A DNA stretch of 64,000 bases from Elmis aenea (taxonomy: Eukaryota; Arthropoda; Insecta; Coleoptera; Elmidae), in NCBI GenBank assembly GCA_947652605.1, contig CANTFG010000087.1:20516-84515 (forward strand). The letters are read 5' to 3'. The notes under the pieces are model-generated. The model was not told the origin of the DNA and made no database searches. It saw only the letters and a list, made by a program, of their open reading frames with translations. The translations under genes were made by a program, and so were the position numbers. This document shows, piece after piece, positions 27,492 through 39,304 of the stretch. Within the stretch, counting starts at the first letter, position 1. Every line of letters starts with the position of its first letter.

Positions 27492-28357
27492 ATGGAGGGT
27501 TATAATACACCCAGGCGCTTGGATACGAATGGAAATCTAAGTGAGAGTTGGAGAAAATTCAAACAAAATATCGAAATTTATATGAAAGCCACAGGAAGAG
27601 ACAAAAAAGATCCAGAAACGCAAGTAGCTATCTTATTAAATTTGATTGGAGAAGATGGTGTGGAATTATTCAATACATTGGGACTCAGTGCTGCTGATAA
27701 AAAAGACGTGGCTAAAGTAATTGGAGCCTTTGAACTGTATTGCATACCAAAGAAAAATGTGGTGTATGAACGCTTTGTTTTTCACAAAAGATACCAAAAA
27801 GAAGGCGAAGCGTTTGAACAATTCCTCACAGAAATTAAAAAACTTAGTAAAACTTGTGAATTTGAAAATTTAGTGGACCAAATGATCAGAGACAGGATTA
27901 TTCTTGGTATAAATGACCTAACTGTTCAAGAAAGATTACTTAGAATTGATGAACTGGATTTAAAGAAGACTGTTGATTATTGTCGTGCAGCTGAGTTACC
28001 TAAAATTCAAGCAAAAAATCTTCAAGACAAAACTGTTGAAACAGTAAACCAAATAAGTAATAAAAAAAAATGGTGTCTAAGTGGCAAGAGACACATGAAC
28101 CAAAAGAAGATGGCGACAAATTCAAGTGTACTAGATGTGGAATATGGCATGGTCTTCGAAATTGTCCAGCTTTTGGTAAACAATGCAGAAGATGTAATAT
28201 GCAAAACCATTTTGCAACGTGCTGTCGTAGAAGAGTCAGAGAAGTCTGTGCTGAAGACAAAGAAGACGGCAATGAAGTTGAATGGGGTATTGACTCACTG
28301 TCTGCAAGAAATGTCAATTCTGTTGCATGGTATGAAAATATTCTGGTTGAAGATTAA
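27492..28357 (+). pseudogene. Gag of inner gypsy element
   Basis: Starts MEGYNTPRRLDTNGNLSESW, with a capsid-like domain (YCIPKKNVVYERFVFHKRYQ). A frame change near 28065 (an A-rich run) moves into the frame that holds two zinc knuckles, CTRCGIWHGLRNC and CRRCNMQNHFATCC, and ends with a TAA at 28355-28357. In intact relatives Gag continues into the protease in the same frame; the shift and the stop are probably disabling. Confidence 0.7.
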
Positions 28358-29642
28358 CTGATTCAGTTCAAACTTGATACAGGTGCAGAGGTAAATATAA
28401 TTCCTAAGCGGTTATTTAAATCAGTGGATAAACAGTTTAATGTTAGAAAAACAAATATTATTTTAGAAGCTTATGGTGGGTTTAAGTTGAATCCATTAGG
28501 TATTGTTAATTTAAGTTGTAAATTTAAGGGAAAAGAAGCATATGTTGATTTTTTGATTGTAGATAATAATGCAAAGCCAATTTTAGGGCTAGATTCTTGT
28601 GTTGAGTTAAATTTAATTAAACGTGTTGAAAATGTTAAAGTAACTGCTGATAAAGATAAAGTCGTTGAAGAAAATATTGATGTTTTTCAAGGATTGGGTA
28701 AATTTAAAGATAAATGTAAGATTCATGTGAAAGATAATTGTAAACCAGTAGTAAGACCTCCTAGGAGAATACCTTTATCACTGAGAAGCAAACTGAAAGT
28801 TAAATTGGATGATTTAGAAAACAGAAAAATTATATCTAAAGTAGATGAACCTGTTGAATGGGTTAGTAATTTGGTCATTGTTGAAAAACGTGATAAAACA
28901 CTAAGATTGTGTTTAGATCCAAAAGATTTAAATTTAGCCATTAAAAGAGAAAATATTTTAATGCCTACTGTGGAAGAAATTAGTGCCAATTTATGTAAAA
29001 AAAGAGTTTATTCTGTATTGGATCTAAAAGATGGGTTTTGGCAGATTGAACCGTGCTCACTCAGCAAAATTATGTTGTTTTAGTAGTCCCTTTGGCATTT
29101 ATAAATTTAATCGATTACCATTTGGGTTAAGTATAGCACCAGAATTTTTTCAAAAAATGAATTATAAAAATTTTGGCAATATTGAAGGAGTGATTGTTTA
29201 TTTTGATGATTTGCTGATAGCTGCTGAAACTTATGAAGAACATGATAAAATATTAAATAAAGTAATTGAAAGAGCAAGAGAACTTGGTGTTAAATTTAAT
29301 AAGTCAAAAATTCAGTACCGGACTACTGAAGTCAAATATTTGGGACATGTTTTTTCATATGAGGGTATCAAGCCTGATAAAGAGTGTGTTAGAGCTATTG
29401 CTGAATTAGAAAATCCTAAAAGTAAAAAAGAACTACAAAGAATTTTGGGTATGATTAATTATCTAAGAAAATTTATTCCAAATTTATCAGAACTTACAAC
29501 TCCTTTACGTGAATTGTTAAAAAATAATGTGCAATTTCAATGGCTGCCTCAACATTCAAAAGTTTTATCTGATATAAAACAAAAAATTATTGTAGCACCG
29601 GGTTTAGCTAATTTTGATTGTGCAACAAAAACGACGTTTTGA
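28358..29642 (+). pseudogene. Protease and reverse transcriptase of inner gypsy
   Basis: Immediately after the stop the protease active site FKLDTGAEVN is readable, followed by ILGLD and the RT N-terminus (LRLCLDPKDLN). A frameshift near 29035-29080 separates VYSVLDLKDGFWQIE from the fingers/palm part with FGLSIAPEFFQ and the catalytic YFDD (about 29200). The connection region LRKFIPNLSELTTPLRELL is intact. The frame ends where foreign DNA begins near 29640. Confidence 0.7.
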
Positions 29643-29772
29643 AAAAGACCAAGACACAATGGTCGAAACGTCAACTACTTCTAAATATAGAAGACGCGGT
29701 TCCAAACCCGGAAACCAAGATTGTATTATGGATAACGGCCGCGAAAGCCTCAAGAATAAAATGGTTTAGGTT
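29640..29772. mobile_element. ~130 bp foreign insert in the inner pol gene
   Basis: Sequence with no counterpart in gypsy pol lies exactly between the end of the RT connection region and the RNase H domain. It contains AAAAAGACC..GGTCGAAACGTC, an inverted pairing of the sort found at the 3' ends of Penelope-like or LINE elements, and ends with AAGAATAAAATGG. The start of RNase H, with its first Asp, is missing. The class is a guess. Confidence 0.4.
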
Positions 29773-31474
29773 GTTGTTTAATGCAAAATAACAGACCTGT
29801 TTATTATGCGTCTAGAAGTCTCAATGATGCTGAATTAAATTATGCTATGATAGAAAAAGAATTTTTAGGTATAGTGTTTGCGGTCACAAAATTTCATAAT
29901 TTCATATATGGCAGACATGTTAGAGTAATTACAGATCATAAACCACTGACTAGCATAATGAAAAAGAAAATTGTAGACATAGCGTCATCTAGACTTCAAA
30001 GAATGAAAATTTAATTACTTAGATATGATTTAGATGTACAATACATGCCTGGAAAGTACATGTACATAGCAGATTTGTTGTCGAGATCATTTTTAAAAGA
30101 TGTTGGTTCTGAATCGGAGTGGGTTTCAGAAATAGTGCATTCGTTGAGTGCAAATTTAAATATAACAGACAGTAAAAAGAAACAGTTCGTTAAGGAAACT
30201 GATAATGATCCAACTTTAAAATTATTAAAACATTATTATAAAACAGGTTGGCCAAACAAAAAGGATTTGGTTGACAAGTATATTTAATTCTATTACAAAT
30301 TTCAAAATGAAATTTCAGTTGAGGACAATCTTGTATTCTTTAATAATAGAATTTTTGTCGCAAGTTCCTTAAGAACTTACATACTTAAACTATTGCACGA
30401 ATCACACCTTGGCATTGAGAAAACTAAAGCAAGAGCCAGACAGATAGTGTATTGGCCTGGTCTTATGGCTGACATAGAAAGTTTAATTACTCAGTGCATT
30501 GTATGTGAAAGATATAGAGCAATTAACAGTAAAGAACCTCTAGTTCTTCATAAAATTCCAAAATTGCCTTTTAATAAATTAGCTTGTGACATAGCAGAGT
30601 TTAGTGGTAAGAACTACCTTGTGGTTCAAGACTACTTTAGTAAGTGGTTGGAAATATTACCACTAAAGTGTAAAACATCAGATGAAATTATAAGTAAATT
30701 GAAAGTGTTATTTGCTACTCATGGCATACCTAAGAAAATCGTTAGTGACAATATGCCATTCAACTCTTTATGTTGTAAAGAATTTGCTGACGAGTGGAAT
30801 TTTGAATTTATCACAAGCTCTCCAAGATATCCCAAAAGTAATGGTCAGGCTGAAAGAGCTGTCCAAATCGCAAAAAATATATAAAAAAATGCAAAGATGA
30901 AAACAAGGACATTTATATAGCATTGTTAGAATATAGAAATACACCTATTACAGGTCTCAATATTTCACCATCCCAGATTTTAATGAGCAGGCGGACTAGA
31001 ACAAAAATTCCTTTACATTCCAAATTGTTAAAATCCAAAATTGAAAGAGGTGCACATGAACAAATACATGGTAAACGATTAAATTATAAAAATTACTATG
31101 ACAAAAACACTAAAGTCAGAAAAGAATTCGAGGAGGGTGATAGTGCGATTGTTTACAAAGATAAAAAATGGGAGCCAGCCAAAATTCTTAAAAAACTTGA
31201 TAGGCCCAGGTCTTATTTAATTCAAAATAGCAACGGCGAAGTCTTAAGACGAAATTCAGTTCATTTAAGAAATTCGTCGAATAAATTTGAAATAAAACCC
31301 AATGCTAATGAATTTGATAACCCAGCAGTTGAAACTAAGCACATTCAAGACGGGAGCACTGACTCCCATAGTAGAGATAAAGCAACAAATAATTCTCAAG
31401 GAGTGATTACTACTCGTAGTGGTAGAATTATTAAGTTACCCGATAGGTACGGGTTTTTAAACATGTACTTGTAA
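29773..31474 (+). pseudogene. RNase H and integrase of inner gypsy
   Basis: RNase H remnants (VYYASRSLNDAELNYAMIEK, ITDHKPLTS) are followed after a stop (30012) by YMPGKYMYIADLLSRS. After another stop (30285) comes the integrase: zinc domain HESHLGIEK..CIVCERY, core with Asp in ACDIAEFS, Asp in SDNMPFNS and Glu in GQAERAVQ, then a third stop near 30882. The C-terminal domain frame (30923-31474) is open to MYL. Similar to the fragment at 15917-16981. Confidence 0.75.
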
Positions 31475-31500
31475 CAATGAAGTATCTTAAAAAGGAAAGA

Positions 31501-31634
31501 TGTAGCAGTGGTGGCCTAGCCACACAGAAGATCAACGTTCGTCATTACCTTATCAGCGCAGCTCATACACTGTAAACTATATCATTGTTACTGTAACTAT
31601 GTTTATTAATAAATACTTTAATACAATTACAACA
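31501..31634 (+). repeat. 3' LTR of inner gypsy element
   Basis: 134 bp copy preceded by a purine tract (AAAAAGGAAAGA). Directly followed by the AATGT duplication and the resumed outer protease sequence. Confidence 0.85.
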
Positions 31635-31639
31635 AATGT

Positions 31640-33636
31640 AACAATAATTAACCAACAAATTGCTGATTTGCTTAAGTTGAAATTTATGGAACAAAGGAGT
31701 GTATTAAAAACAATCAGCGGACTTGATTTCACTTCAGCCCGGGCTACAATTAATTATGCTTCGGATTGGAAACATTACAGATTATATAACGACTTATGTT
31801 GTCAAAAATAATAATTTCTCCTACGATCTATTGCTTGGAATCGATGCTATTAAGAAGTTTAAGTTGATTCAAGATGAAAACTTAAGAATATTTCAACGTA
31901 TTAATAGCGAGACAGTGATAGATCTACAGGAAGACCGATCAAATTTTGATCAGATAGTTTTTTCAAAATGTGATGATCAGACATCTACTCCAGATGATAC
32001 TGAAGATTTTGATGAATATGTTGATGTAAATTTCAATGAACATTTAAATACGGATGACTTTGAGGCTGACTTACAACATATTAAAAATGATGAGAAGAAG
32101 CGAATGATATTACAACTAATTGAAACATATAGACACATGTTTGCAAAGGATAAATTTGATATTGGGAGAGTGCGATCACAAGAAGCAGAGATAAAACTAC
32201 TTAGAGATGAATACGTCACTTCTCGTCCATATAAATGTTCAATCCCGGACGATTTAGAAATCAGAACTCAGATCAAGGCATTATTACAAGCAGGTATCAT
32301 TGAAGAATCTGATTCTCCATTTGCGTCTCCGGTGACACTGGCATACAAGAGAGATGAGGGAAAAAAATCACGCTTATGTATCGACTTCAGAAAATTAAAC
32401 AAATTGGTAGTTGCAGAATGTTTTCCATTCCCTACAATTCAAGATGTGATCGACAAAGTTGTCAATTGTGAATATTTCACAGTTTTAGACATAAATTCGG
32501 CTTTTTGGTGTATCACGCTGAAATCACAAGATCGAGATAAAACTTCGTTTGTCACAAAATATGAAAAGTTCATGTTTAGAGTTCTTCCGTTTGGCCTAAA
32601 GAATGCTCCGGCTACGTTCCAGAGAATACTATCAAATATTATTCGGAGAAATAACTTGGATGATTTCTGCATCAATTATATCGATGATATTTTGATTTTC
32701 TCCCGGACCTGGGAAGATCACCTTCAACATATTGAGAAATTTTTACAAGTTACCTACAATGAAGGTTTCAAATTAAAGCTAGTTAAGTGTTTATTTGCAG
32801 CTAAATCAGTAAAGTACCTAGGACATACAATTTCGAAGAACAAAGTTTCGCCAGCCCAAGGAAACTTAATCTCGATCCAAAAACTTCAAAGACCTTCTGA
32901 TAAGTCCGGTGTACGTAGTATTCTCGGTTTCATAAATTTTTATTTGAAATATGTAGAGAATAGTACTCAAAAACTAGAGCCACTACACCGATTATTGAGG
33001 AAAGATGTAAAATTCGAATGGTCTGATGGTTGTGAACGAGCTTTCAATATGATCAAAGACTATTTGTGTTCTACGCCGATCCTAGCTATTTACGATATTG
33101 AGAAGCCTGTCTTTATAGAGACAGATGCCAGTTACAAAGGTATTGGTGCAACGCTCAAACAACCACAAGAAGAAGGAATACTGCACCCTGTTGCATATTA
33201 CTCACGGAAGCTATCACCTAGAGAAACACGTTTAGACATTATTCATCTCGAATGCAAAGCCATCAAGGACGCAATCAAGTTTTGGCAGTATTACTTCATT
33301 GGACGTAAATTCACGGTCTGTAGTGATCACAAACCATTAGAGAATTTAAAGACGAAAGCGAGAACTGATGAAATTCTTGGAGACATAATTCTCTATTTAA
33401 CTCAGTTCAACTTTAATATTATATATAAAAAAGGAAAAGAAAATATTCTCGCCGACCTCTTGTCCAGAAACCCAATACTTGAATACTTTGAGAATGATGA
33501 TGCTATCCAGGTTGTGAATTTAATAGATTTGCCTTCTACTTCTATATTAAAAGATCAAACTGATAATCTTTCTAATTTGAAAGCAGCTAAACATATAGAG
33601 TATAAACAAGGAATTATACTAAAGAAATTAAAGTAA
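31640..33636 (+). pseudogene. Outer gypsy protease remainder, RT and RNase H
   Basis: The outer protease resumes after the duplication, with a frameshift near 31770; the flap/dimer part (YDLLLGIDAIKKF) lies in the main frame (31723-33636). RT boxes SRLCIDFRKLN, FRVLPFGLKNAPATFQ and INYIDDILIF (catalytic YIDD) are intact, as are RNase H IETDASYKGIG, the ECKAI glutamate and SDHKPL. The frame ends in a TAA at 33634-33636, which lies in frame with the integrase that follows and is therefore an interruption. Confidence 0.8.
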
Positions 33637-34661
33637 AAATCAAGAATTTTCGTATCTCCTACATTAGGAAAGGAAATAATTGAACTTGTTCATAAACATT
33701 ATGGTCACATCGGTCCAGCACATATGATTGCTACAATCAGGCCACATTATTACTTCAATGGTCTCGACAAAGCTATACATACCTTCTGTAAAAATTGCAA
33801 GATTTGTATTGAGAACAAAGTTCGTCGTAGTCGTGCTATCGGTCAGCTCTCACAACTGGGTCCAGCTACAGAGCCGTTTCAAATCATGTCACTTGATAGT
33901 GTCGGAGGTTTTGCTGGAAACCGATCCACAAAAAGATATATGCATATCCTAGTAGATCACTTTACTAGATATGCATGGATCTCCACTACAAAGGGTCAGA
34001 ACGCCCAAGACTTCATAAATTTAATTAATCCAATTGCAAAGAAACATAAAATCTTGATCTTATTAGCTGACCAATATACAGGTATCAATTCTACCGAGTT
34101 CAAGAACTATTTAGAGAACACTGGAATACAGATCGTTTTTACATGCATTGATCACCCTGAATCAAATGGGCTTAACGAGAGATTAAATCAAACATTAGTG
34201 AATCGTCTCCGATGTAAAATAAACGATGATGGTAGTAATAGAGCCTGGTCAGTTCTCGCTCAGGAAAGTGTCAACGAGTATAATGATACCATCCATAGTA
34301 CTACGCAGTATGCACCATCATATTTACTGTTTGGTGCGAAAACTATAATATCACCTCTTCAGGAAGACCAATCCCTTGAAGAAGACCGCAAAATAGCTTT
34401 ACTTAATTCTATGAAGAGTTTCCAAATCAACAAGAACCGTGTCGATAAGAAGCGTCGTCAACATACTTTCAATGTTGGTGATTTGGTCTACAAAAAAATG
34501 GAAACAAATTAAATCGTAATAAGTTAGATCCAGTTCGAGTGGGACCTTTTCCAATCGTCAGACAAATTTCACCGTCATTTTATGAAGTGGCTTGTGGAAA
34601 GAAAAAGCAGGTTTCCAATTTCTTCCGTTCAAATAAATTGCTTCCTTTTCCCTCGCGATAA
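33637..34661 (+). pseudogene. Outer gypsy integrase
   Basis: The HHCC zinc domain (HKHYGHIG..CKNCKICIENK) and the integrase core with Asp in SLDSVGG, Asp in LADQYTG and Glu in GLNERLNQ are present. A one-base loss in the A run near 34488 shifts the frame at LVYKKMETN; the sister copy at 61750 keeps the frame there. The C-terminal domain continues in the shifted frame to about 34661, before the polypurine tract. Confidence 0.75.
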
Positions 34662-34680
34662 GCGTCTTCTAGGGGGGAGG

Positions 34681-34926
34681 TGTAAAGGTTGCTATAGTGC
34701 TACCTTTCCTATGACACAACCTATGTAATCTAGAAGTGTTGTGTCACCTTATTTTTTTATTTACACTGTGTGTTTTGTGTATCTATAGTTATGTGTTATT
34801 TTGACTTACTTCTGAAAGGACGTGTAATTTAATTCTTTTATAGGTAATATCTATATTTACCTATTATCTATTTGTGTTAACGATGTTTTACCTTTTATAG
34901 AATAAAATCAGTTAAACCATCTTACA
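34681..34926 (+). repeat. 3' LTR of outer gypsy element
   Basis: 246 bp, two or so differences from the 5' copy (for example CTATGAC for GTATGAC). Followed by TACA. Confidence 0.85.
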
Positions 34927-34930
34927 TACA

Positions 34931-36280
34931 TATAAATATAGATCGATTTTGTCACGAATAATATACTGTACAAGTAAAAATTTTATAACTCCTATGTTAG
35001 TATACCTCTTATTTACATTTATATAGTTTATTACTATTATATTATAATGTCCAAAGTCAACACAATGCAAAAGTTTAGGTTTCTAGTTGGGCATCATGTC
35101 ATGAATTAGGTTTTCAATTTTGAATCAACCGGTGTTTGCAAGAATTCTGCCGCGCACTTTTAGTTGGCTTGTATATTTTTTATTGATATGACGGTAATTT
35201 TCGGAATTACAGCACAAATTCGGCATTATTTCATTATCTAATTAAAATTCTTCTTCAAGCATTTTAACGGGTGGCGGTAAATTGCTCGAATACAATTGCT
35301 CGAATGGGAAATTGCTCGAAAAGCAAATTGCTCGAAAAGCAAATTGCTCGAATGACAATTGCTCGAATGACAAATTACTCGAAAAAAATGAAAAAATATT
35401 ACATTTTTATAAATACGAAATAATTAAATGTACTAGAAAAGTTGTTTACATTTGTTTACACTTATAAAAATGTATCTATCAAAATTTATTTACAAATACA
35501 TATACATTTATTCAATTTTTTTTTTAATTAACAAAGTAGGCTGTGAAAACAAATAAAAAACAAGGTGTAAAACCTTTTAAAACTTTAAAACTCATTTGGT
35601 ACATGTTAGGAAGGTTTCTTATTTGTTGTAGAGATAAACATTATGAATATTTCATTATAAGATAACAACAATATAGTCAGAACCAGCAGTTATGTAGTAT
35701 ACAGGGTTCTCGGTTTTCGAGGGCCACTATGGGGATCTCGTAAACGGTGAGTTACGACTTCGGTTAAATTAGGGCAAAGTTGTATATTCAGGTGCTTAAT
35801 AATTTTATGCAAACATTTTTTCTTATGGACGCTATATCTGATTTTAACGTCAATTTGTAGAGCATTTTTTTATGCATTCGACAATGTATAACACTTGGGA
35901 TTTTTTTGAAACAATTGTTATTAAAAATGGCAAAAACCAATATTTTATTTAAAACAAATCCTAATCGGCATGGTAAATAATTGTCTTTGTCCCTTTTTCC
36001 TTGAAAGCACGGGCAGTTACGAAAGTCTGTGACAACTACGTTTTTTGTGCTTTCCAAACTTTTAACTGTGCAACTTGTTCTCTAAAAGTGTTGACCTTGG
36101 TAATGTATTTGGAAGCTTTTATTATGTATTTAGACACCATGTATTTGATATTTCGAAAAAAGTTACGTTTTGTCGTGTCTAGTTATTAAAATAAAATAGT
36201 GCTGGTATAGGCAAAGAAGTGGGTTACTTTAGCCCACAATCAACGTTTAGATTTTTTACATCTTACTGAAAAATTTGTTC
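34931..36280. other. AT-rich stretch with short minisatellite and MITE remnant
   Basis: Between 35277 and 35390 the phrase AATTGCTCGAA is repeated about seven times with 5-8 bp spacers. At about 35540-35665 lies a partial copy of one arm of the foldback MITE at 54713-55135 (AGTAGGCTGTGAAAACAAAT, CAAGGTGTAAAACCTTTT). A CAGGGTTCTCGG-type phrase at 35702 may start a further element. No gene was supported. Confidence 0.55.
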
Positions 36281-36329
36281 GGTGTCCTTTAAACTTGTTC
36301 AAAAACCTTTTACTATGTTAAATATTAGT

Positions 36330-37375
36330 TGCCTATTCTCCATTTTGACAGATTGGAAAACATGCCATTCACGTATAAGTACCATAAAAAATAAGTTTCA
36401 AAGTAAGCCTGGTCATCCAAAAGTCTTTAGTGCAGATGAAGAGCTCGCATTTGCGAGCCATGTAGATAAACTTTCTAAATATGGGTTTCCTGTTGATGAA
36501 CTAGATTTGCGATTTATAGTTAAGGCTTACCTAACTAGACAAGGGAAAATTATAAAAACGTTTCAAAATAACTTGCCAGGGCGTGATTGGGTGAAGGCAT
36601 TTTTAAAGCGGAATTCTCAGCTGACAATCAGATTCGCTACTAACATTAAAAGAATTCGCGCCGCGATGAGCAGATAATATCAGAGTACATAGACAACCTA
36701 GGTCAACTGGTAAAAGATATTCCACCCAAAAACATATATAATTTTGACGAGACTAATATGACTGACGACCCCGGTCGGAAAAAGATCATATGTCGGAGGG
36801 GCTGTAAATACCCAGAAAGAATAATGAATTCAACGAAGTCAAGTACAACGGTTATGTTCTGTGGTAATGCCGCAGGAAATACAGTTCCACCTTACATCAT
36901 ATATAAGGCTGAACATTTATGGTCAACCTGGACCGAAAATGGACCTCCTGGTAGTCGATATAATAGGACCAAGCATGAATGGATGGACTTAGCCACTTTT
37001 GAAGAATGGTTTTCATCTCATCTTCTACCAATTATGAAGAAACAAGAGGGAACTAAAATTTTGATTGGTGACAACCTGACTTCTCACTTGAGCTTGAGTG
37101 CGAGGAGAATAACATTCGTTTCGTTTGCTTGCCTCCAAATTCAACCCACTTAACCCAACCCTTGGACGTTGCTTACTTTAGACCACTAAAAATAAAGTGG
37201 AGAGAAACGCTTAGCCTTTGGAAACAAAGTGAAAGTGGAAAAACTGTAAACACCTTGCCCAAAGATTTGTTTCCCACGTTGCTAAAAAAAGTTCTAGATG
37301 ATCTAGAAGGTAATATGGCTAGCAACGTCATTTCTGGATTTAGGAAAGCAGGAATTTACCCTCTTAACAAAGAAG
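36330..37375 (+). pseudogene. pogo/Tigger-like (DDE_1) transposase, fragmented
   Basis: Three partly overlapping frames. The first (36282-36677) carries a CENP-B-type HTH (GHPKVFSADEELAFASHVDK, GRDWVKAFLKR). The second has the first catalytic Asp in YNFDETN and the second in IGDNLTSH. The third (from 37129) has PPNSTHLTQPLDVAYFRPLK with the third acidic residue and GFRKAGIYPLN. Two frame changes (36665-36690 and 37110-37130) break it. The 3' end is replaced near 37375 by a Harbinger transposase on the other strand. No terminal repeats were recognised. Confidence 0.7.
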
Positions 37376-37889
37376 AGATCCTGAATACACCAAATCTGCC
37401 AACTAAAATCCCAAATGCATTTTCTGCAATACGACGGGCGCGACTTAGCCGGTAATTAAAAATTCGTTGTTCCTTAGTTAATCCTGTTTGACTGTACGGT
37501 TTCATAAAATTTTCTGTCAGTGCAAAAGCATCGTCCCCAATAAAAACAAATGGTAGCTCCTTTTCGCTGTTTGGTAATGTAAAAACTTCTGGGATTCGAA
37601 GTGATTTATCTGATAGTGCTTTTCCAAATGCCGTGTAACCTAAAACGCCTCCATCTGATATTCGTCCATTTATACCAGCATCTGCCATGATAAATTCATA
37701 ATTTGAATCCACAACTGCCATCAGTACAATACTAAAAAACTTTTTGTAATTATAGTAGTAGGAACCCGTATGTGGTGGTTTTTTAATTGCCACATGCTTC
37801 CCATCTACTCCTCCCAAACAATTTGGGAAATTCCATTGATCATAAAATGCTTTCGCGATAAGTTTCCACTCATCTTCTGTTTTTGGAAT
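37376..37889 (-). pseudogene. Harbinger (HARBI1-like) transposase, second exon, truncated
   Basis: On the minus strand an open frame follows a TTGCAG acceptor: IPKTEDEWKLIAKAFYDQWN, then FPNCLGGVDGKHVAIKKP with the first catalytic Asp, FIGDDAF with the second, and RRIAENAFGILVGRF with the Glu. It stops shortly after, where it abuts the pogo fragment, so the C-terminus is missing. The first exon lies at 38887-39297. Confidence 0.75.
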
Positions 37890-37964
37890 CTGCAATTTTA
37901 AAATAAAGTTTTAAGCCAAGGGAAATTTAATTTTTTTTATTAAAAATATACATTTATTTCACAG

Positions 37965-38334
37965 GATACAAATGGACCTCCAAAAAAGAAATCCAAAAAA
38001 TGCGATGAATCTCAAGAGTTAATAACTATAGCACGCAAACGCCTTCTACAACCACCCAACGAATTTGAAAAACTTGCTTCAGTGTGGGCTAATGAACTGC
38101 AGAAAATGGAACCGCGACAACAACTATTTGCAAAAAAAGGCCATTCATGATATCTTGTTTGAAGGCCAACTGGGCAATCTGAGCAAGGATTCCGTCCAAA
38201 TAAATGTCAGTCGTACATCCACTCCATATACCCTTTCAAGTATGCAGCCTAGCCCAATAATTTATTATGATTCATCGCAAGGGTTTTCTCCCCAACCCCC
38301 TGCGGAAACCCAAGATACTAATGTATCTCGTTAA
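37965..38334 (+). CDS. BESS-motif C-terminal exon of the Harbinger accessory protein
   Basis: An open frame begins directly after a TTTCACAG acceptor with GPPKKKSKKCDESQEL, then a BESS-like helical segment (FEKLASVWANELQKMEPRQQ, LFAKKAIHDILFEG) and a low-complexity end, stopping at 38332-38334. MADF-BESS or Myb-like second ORFs are normal partners of Harbinger transposases, encoded on the opposite strand. Only this last exon is found; the DNA-binding part is missing. Confidence 0.5.
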
Positions 38335-38429
38335 ATAAAAAATGTTAATAATGTAAACAAAAATGAAATATACTTTTCAATAATTACCATCGTTTCCTAA
38401 CCTTTATACAGCTGCAAAAGTTATTTTAC

Positions 38430-38890
38430 CAAATACGGAATTCTTACATTTCCGTGTATATTCATGTTAAAATGCTTAATGTATGTCAAGCGCAACCAAT
38501 CTAGCCTAGACAAGAATAACAAATATCACAATTACTCAACCCGAAATGCGCTAATGCTACAGACGATAACTCATAGGCTTAAAAAATTTGAATCTTCTCC
38601 TAACTATGTGGGTACCAAGCTTTAATACACTGCCCAATAAATTCACTAAGCTAGATCTTTTAGCATTTAAAAAAGAAGTAAAAAAACTGCTGATTTCGAA
38701 GGCTTACTACAACATTAAAGAATTCTTGTGTGATAATCTAATTCAGAAAAGGAAATGTTACATTTAAATGTCCTATGTTGTCTTTCTTGTTCGTTGGGTA
38801 CTTTTGTACTTAATGTTGTGTTTATTGACATGTTTTATACCATTTATGTATGGTCAAAAAGACTAATAAATTATTATTATTATTATTATA
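38430..38890 (+). pseudogene. 3' end of a Jockey/CR1-like LINE with ATT-repeat tail
   Basis: Carries the typical LINE C-terminal sequence (HNYSTRNALM, HRLKKFESSPNYVG, then after one frameshift FKKEVKKLLISKAYYNIKEF) and a short 3' untranslated part ending in AATAAATTATTATTATTATT. The insert lies directly at the end of the first Harbinger exon. Strongly 5' truncated. Confidence 0.65.
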
Positions 38891-39297
38891 TAATCTTTCA
38901 GACTATGTATTAAGGCGTTGCAAGTTTCCATAACAATAATGCCTATTGATTGTGGAGATATAGCAGATATAAATTTTAAATCTTCAAAATAGTTTCCTGT
39001 TGCAAGGTAACGCAGTGTAATTATTGACAAACGCTGACTTGGAGGAATAGCATCTCGCATAATTGTATTTTGTTTCTGAATTGCAGGAGTTATCATCTTT
39101 AGCAGCTCATCAAATGGTGCACCGTCTAGTCGCAAAAAGTTTCGAAAATCACTTGGTTCACTTAATCTTAGTTCGTTTAATAAATTTTCATGAGTGTGCT
39201 GCTTCATCCATCTGCGTCTTTTCCTCGTTTTTTTTTTTTTTCTTAAGCAAACAGCCAGTGCAATGGCCACACAGCTAGCTTCGGTATCACTCAACAT
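38887..39297 (-). pseudogene. Harbinger transposase, first exon
   Basis: Minus-strand frame with RKRRRWMKQHTHENLLNELR, the HARBI1-type FRNFLRLDGAPFDELLKMI, LSIITLRYLATGNYFEDLKF and SPQSIGIIVMETCNALIH. It joins in sense to the second exon at 37889. The end of the exon is altered by the LINE tail, which adds an artefactual isoleucine run. Confidence 0.7.
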
Positions 39298-39304
39298 GTT
39301 AACT

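Larger units (their letters stand above)
27211..31634 (+). mobile_element. Inner, younger Ty3/gypsy element nested in the outer protease
   Basis: LTRs of 134 bp (27211-27344 and 31501-31634), TGTAGCAGTGG..ATTACAACA, differ at a single position. AATGT flanks both ends (27206-27210 and 31635-31639). A TGG-type primer site (TGGCGCAGTCG) begins directly after the 5' LTR. All pol domains are recognisable but the frame is broken by several stops and shifts and by a ~130 bp foreign insert. Confidence 0.9.
25709..34926 (+). mobile_element. Outer Ty3/gypsy LTR retrotransposon, interrupted
   Basis: LTRs of 246 bp at 25709-25954 and 34681-34926 (TGTAAAGG..CATCTTACA) differ at about two positions. TACA flanks both ends (25705-25708 and 34927-34930) as a 4 bp duplication. 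A polypurine tract (CTAGGGGGGAGG) precedes the 3' LTR. Gag, protease, RT, RNase H and integrase are recognisable, but the protease region is split by a 4.4 kb inner gypsy element, and one in-frame stop and several frameshifts disable pol. A third LTR of the same family is at 61943-62186. Confidence 0.85.

Noticed and set aside
35788..36189. ORFs of 62-89 codons on both strands
   Set aside because: AT-rich, without similarity or supporting splice or promoter signals.
37376..37455. Apparent C-terminus of the pogo frame (last ~27 codons)
   Set aside because: This part is the antisense of the Harbinger transposase; the pogo match ends near 37375.
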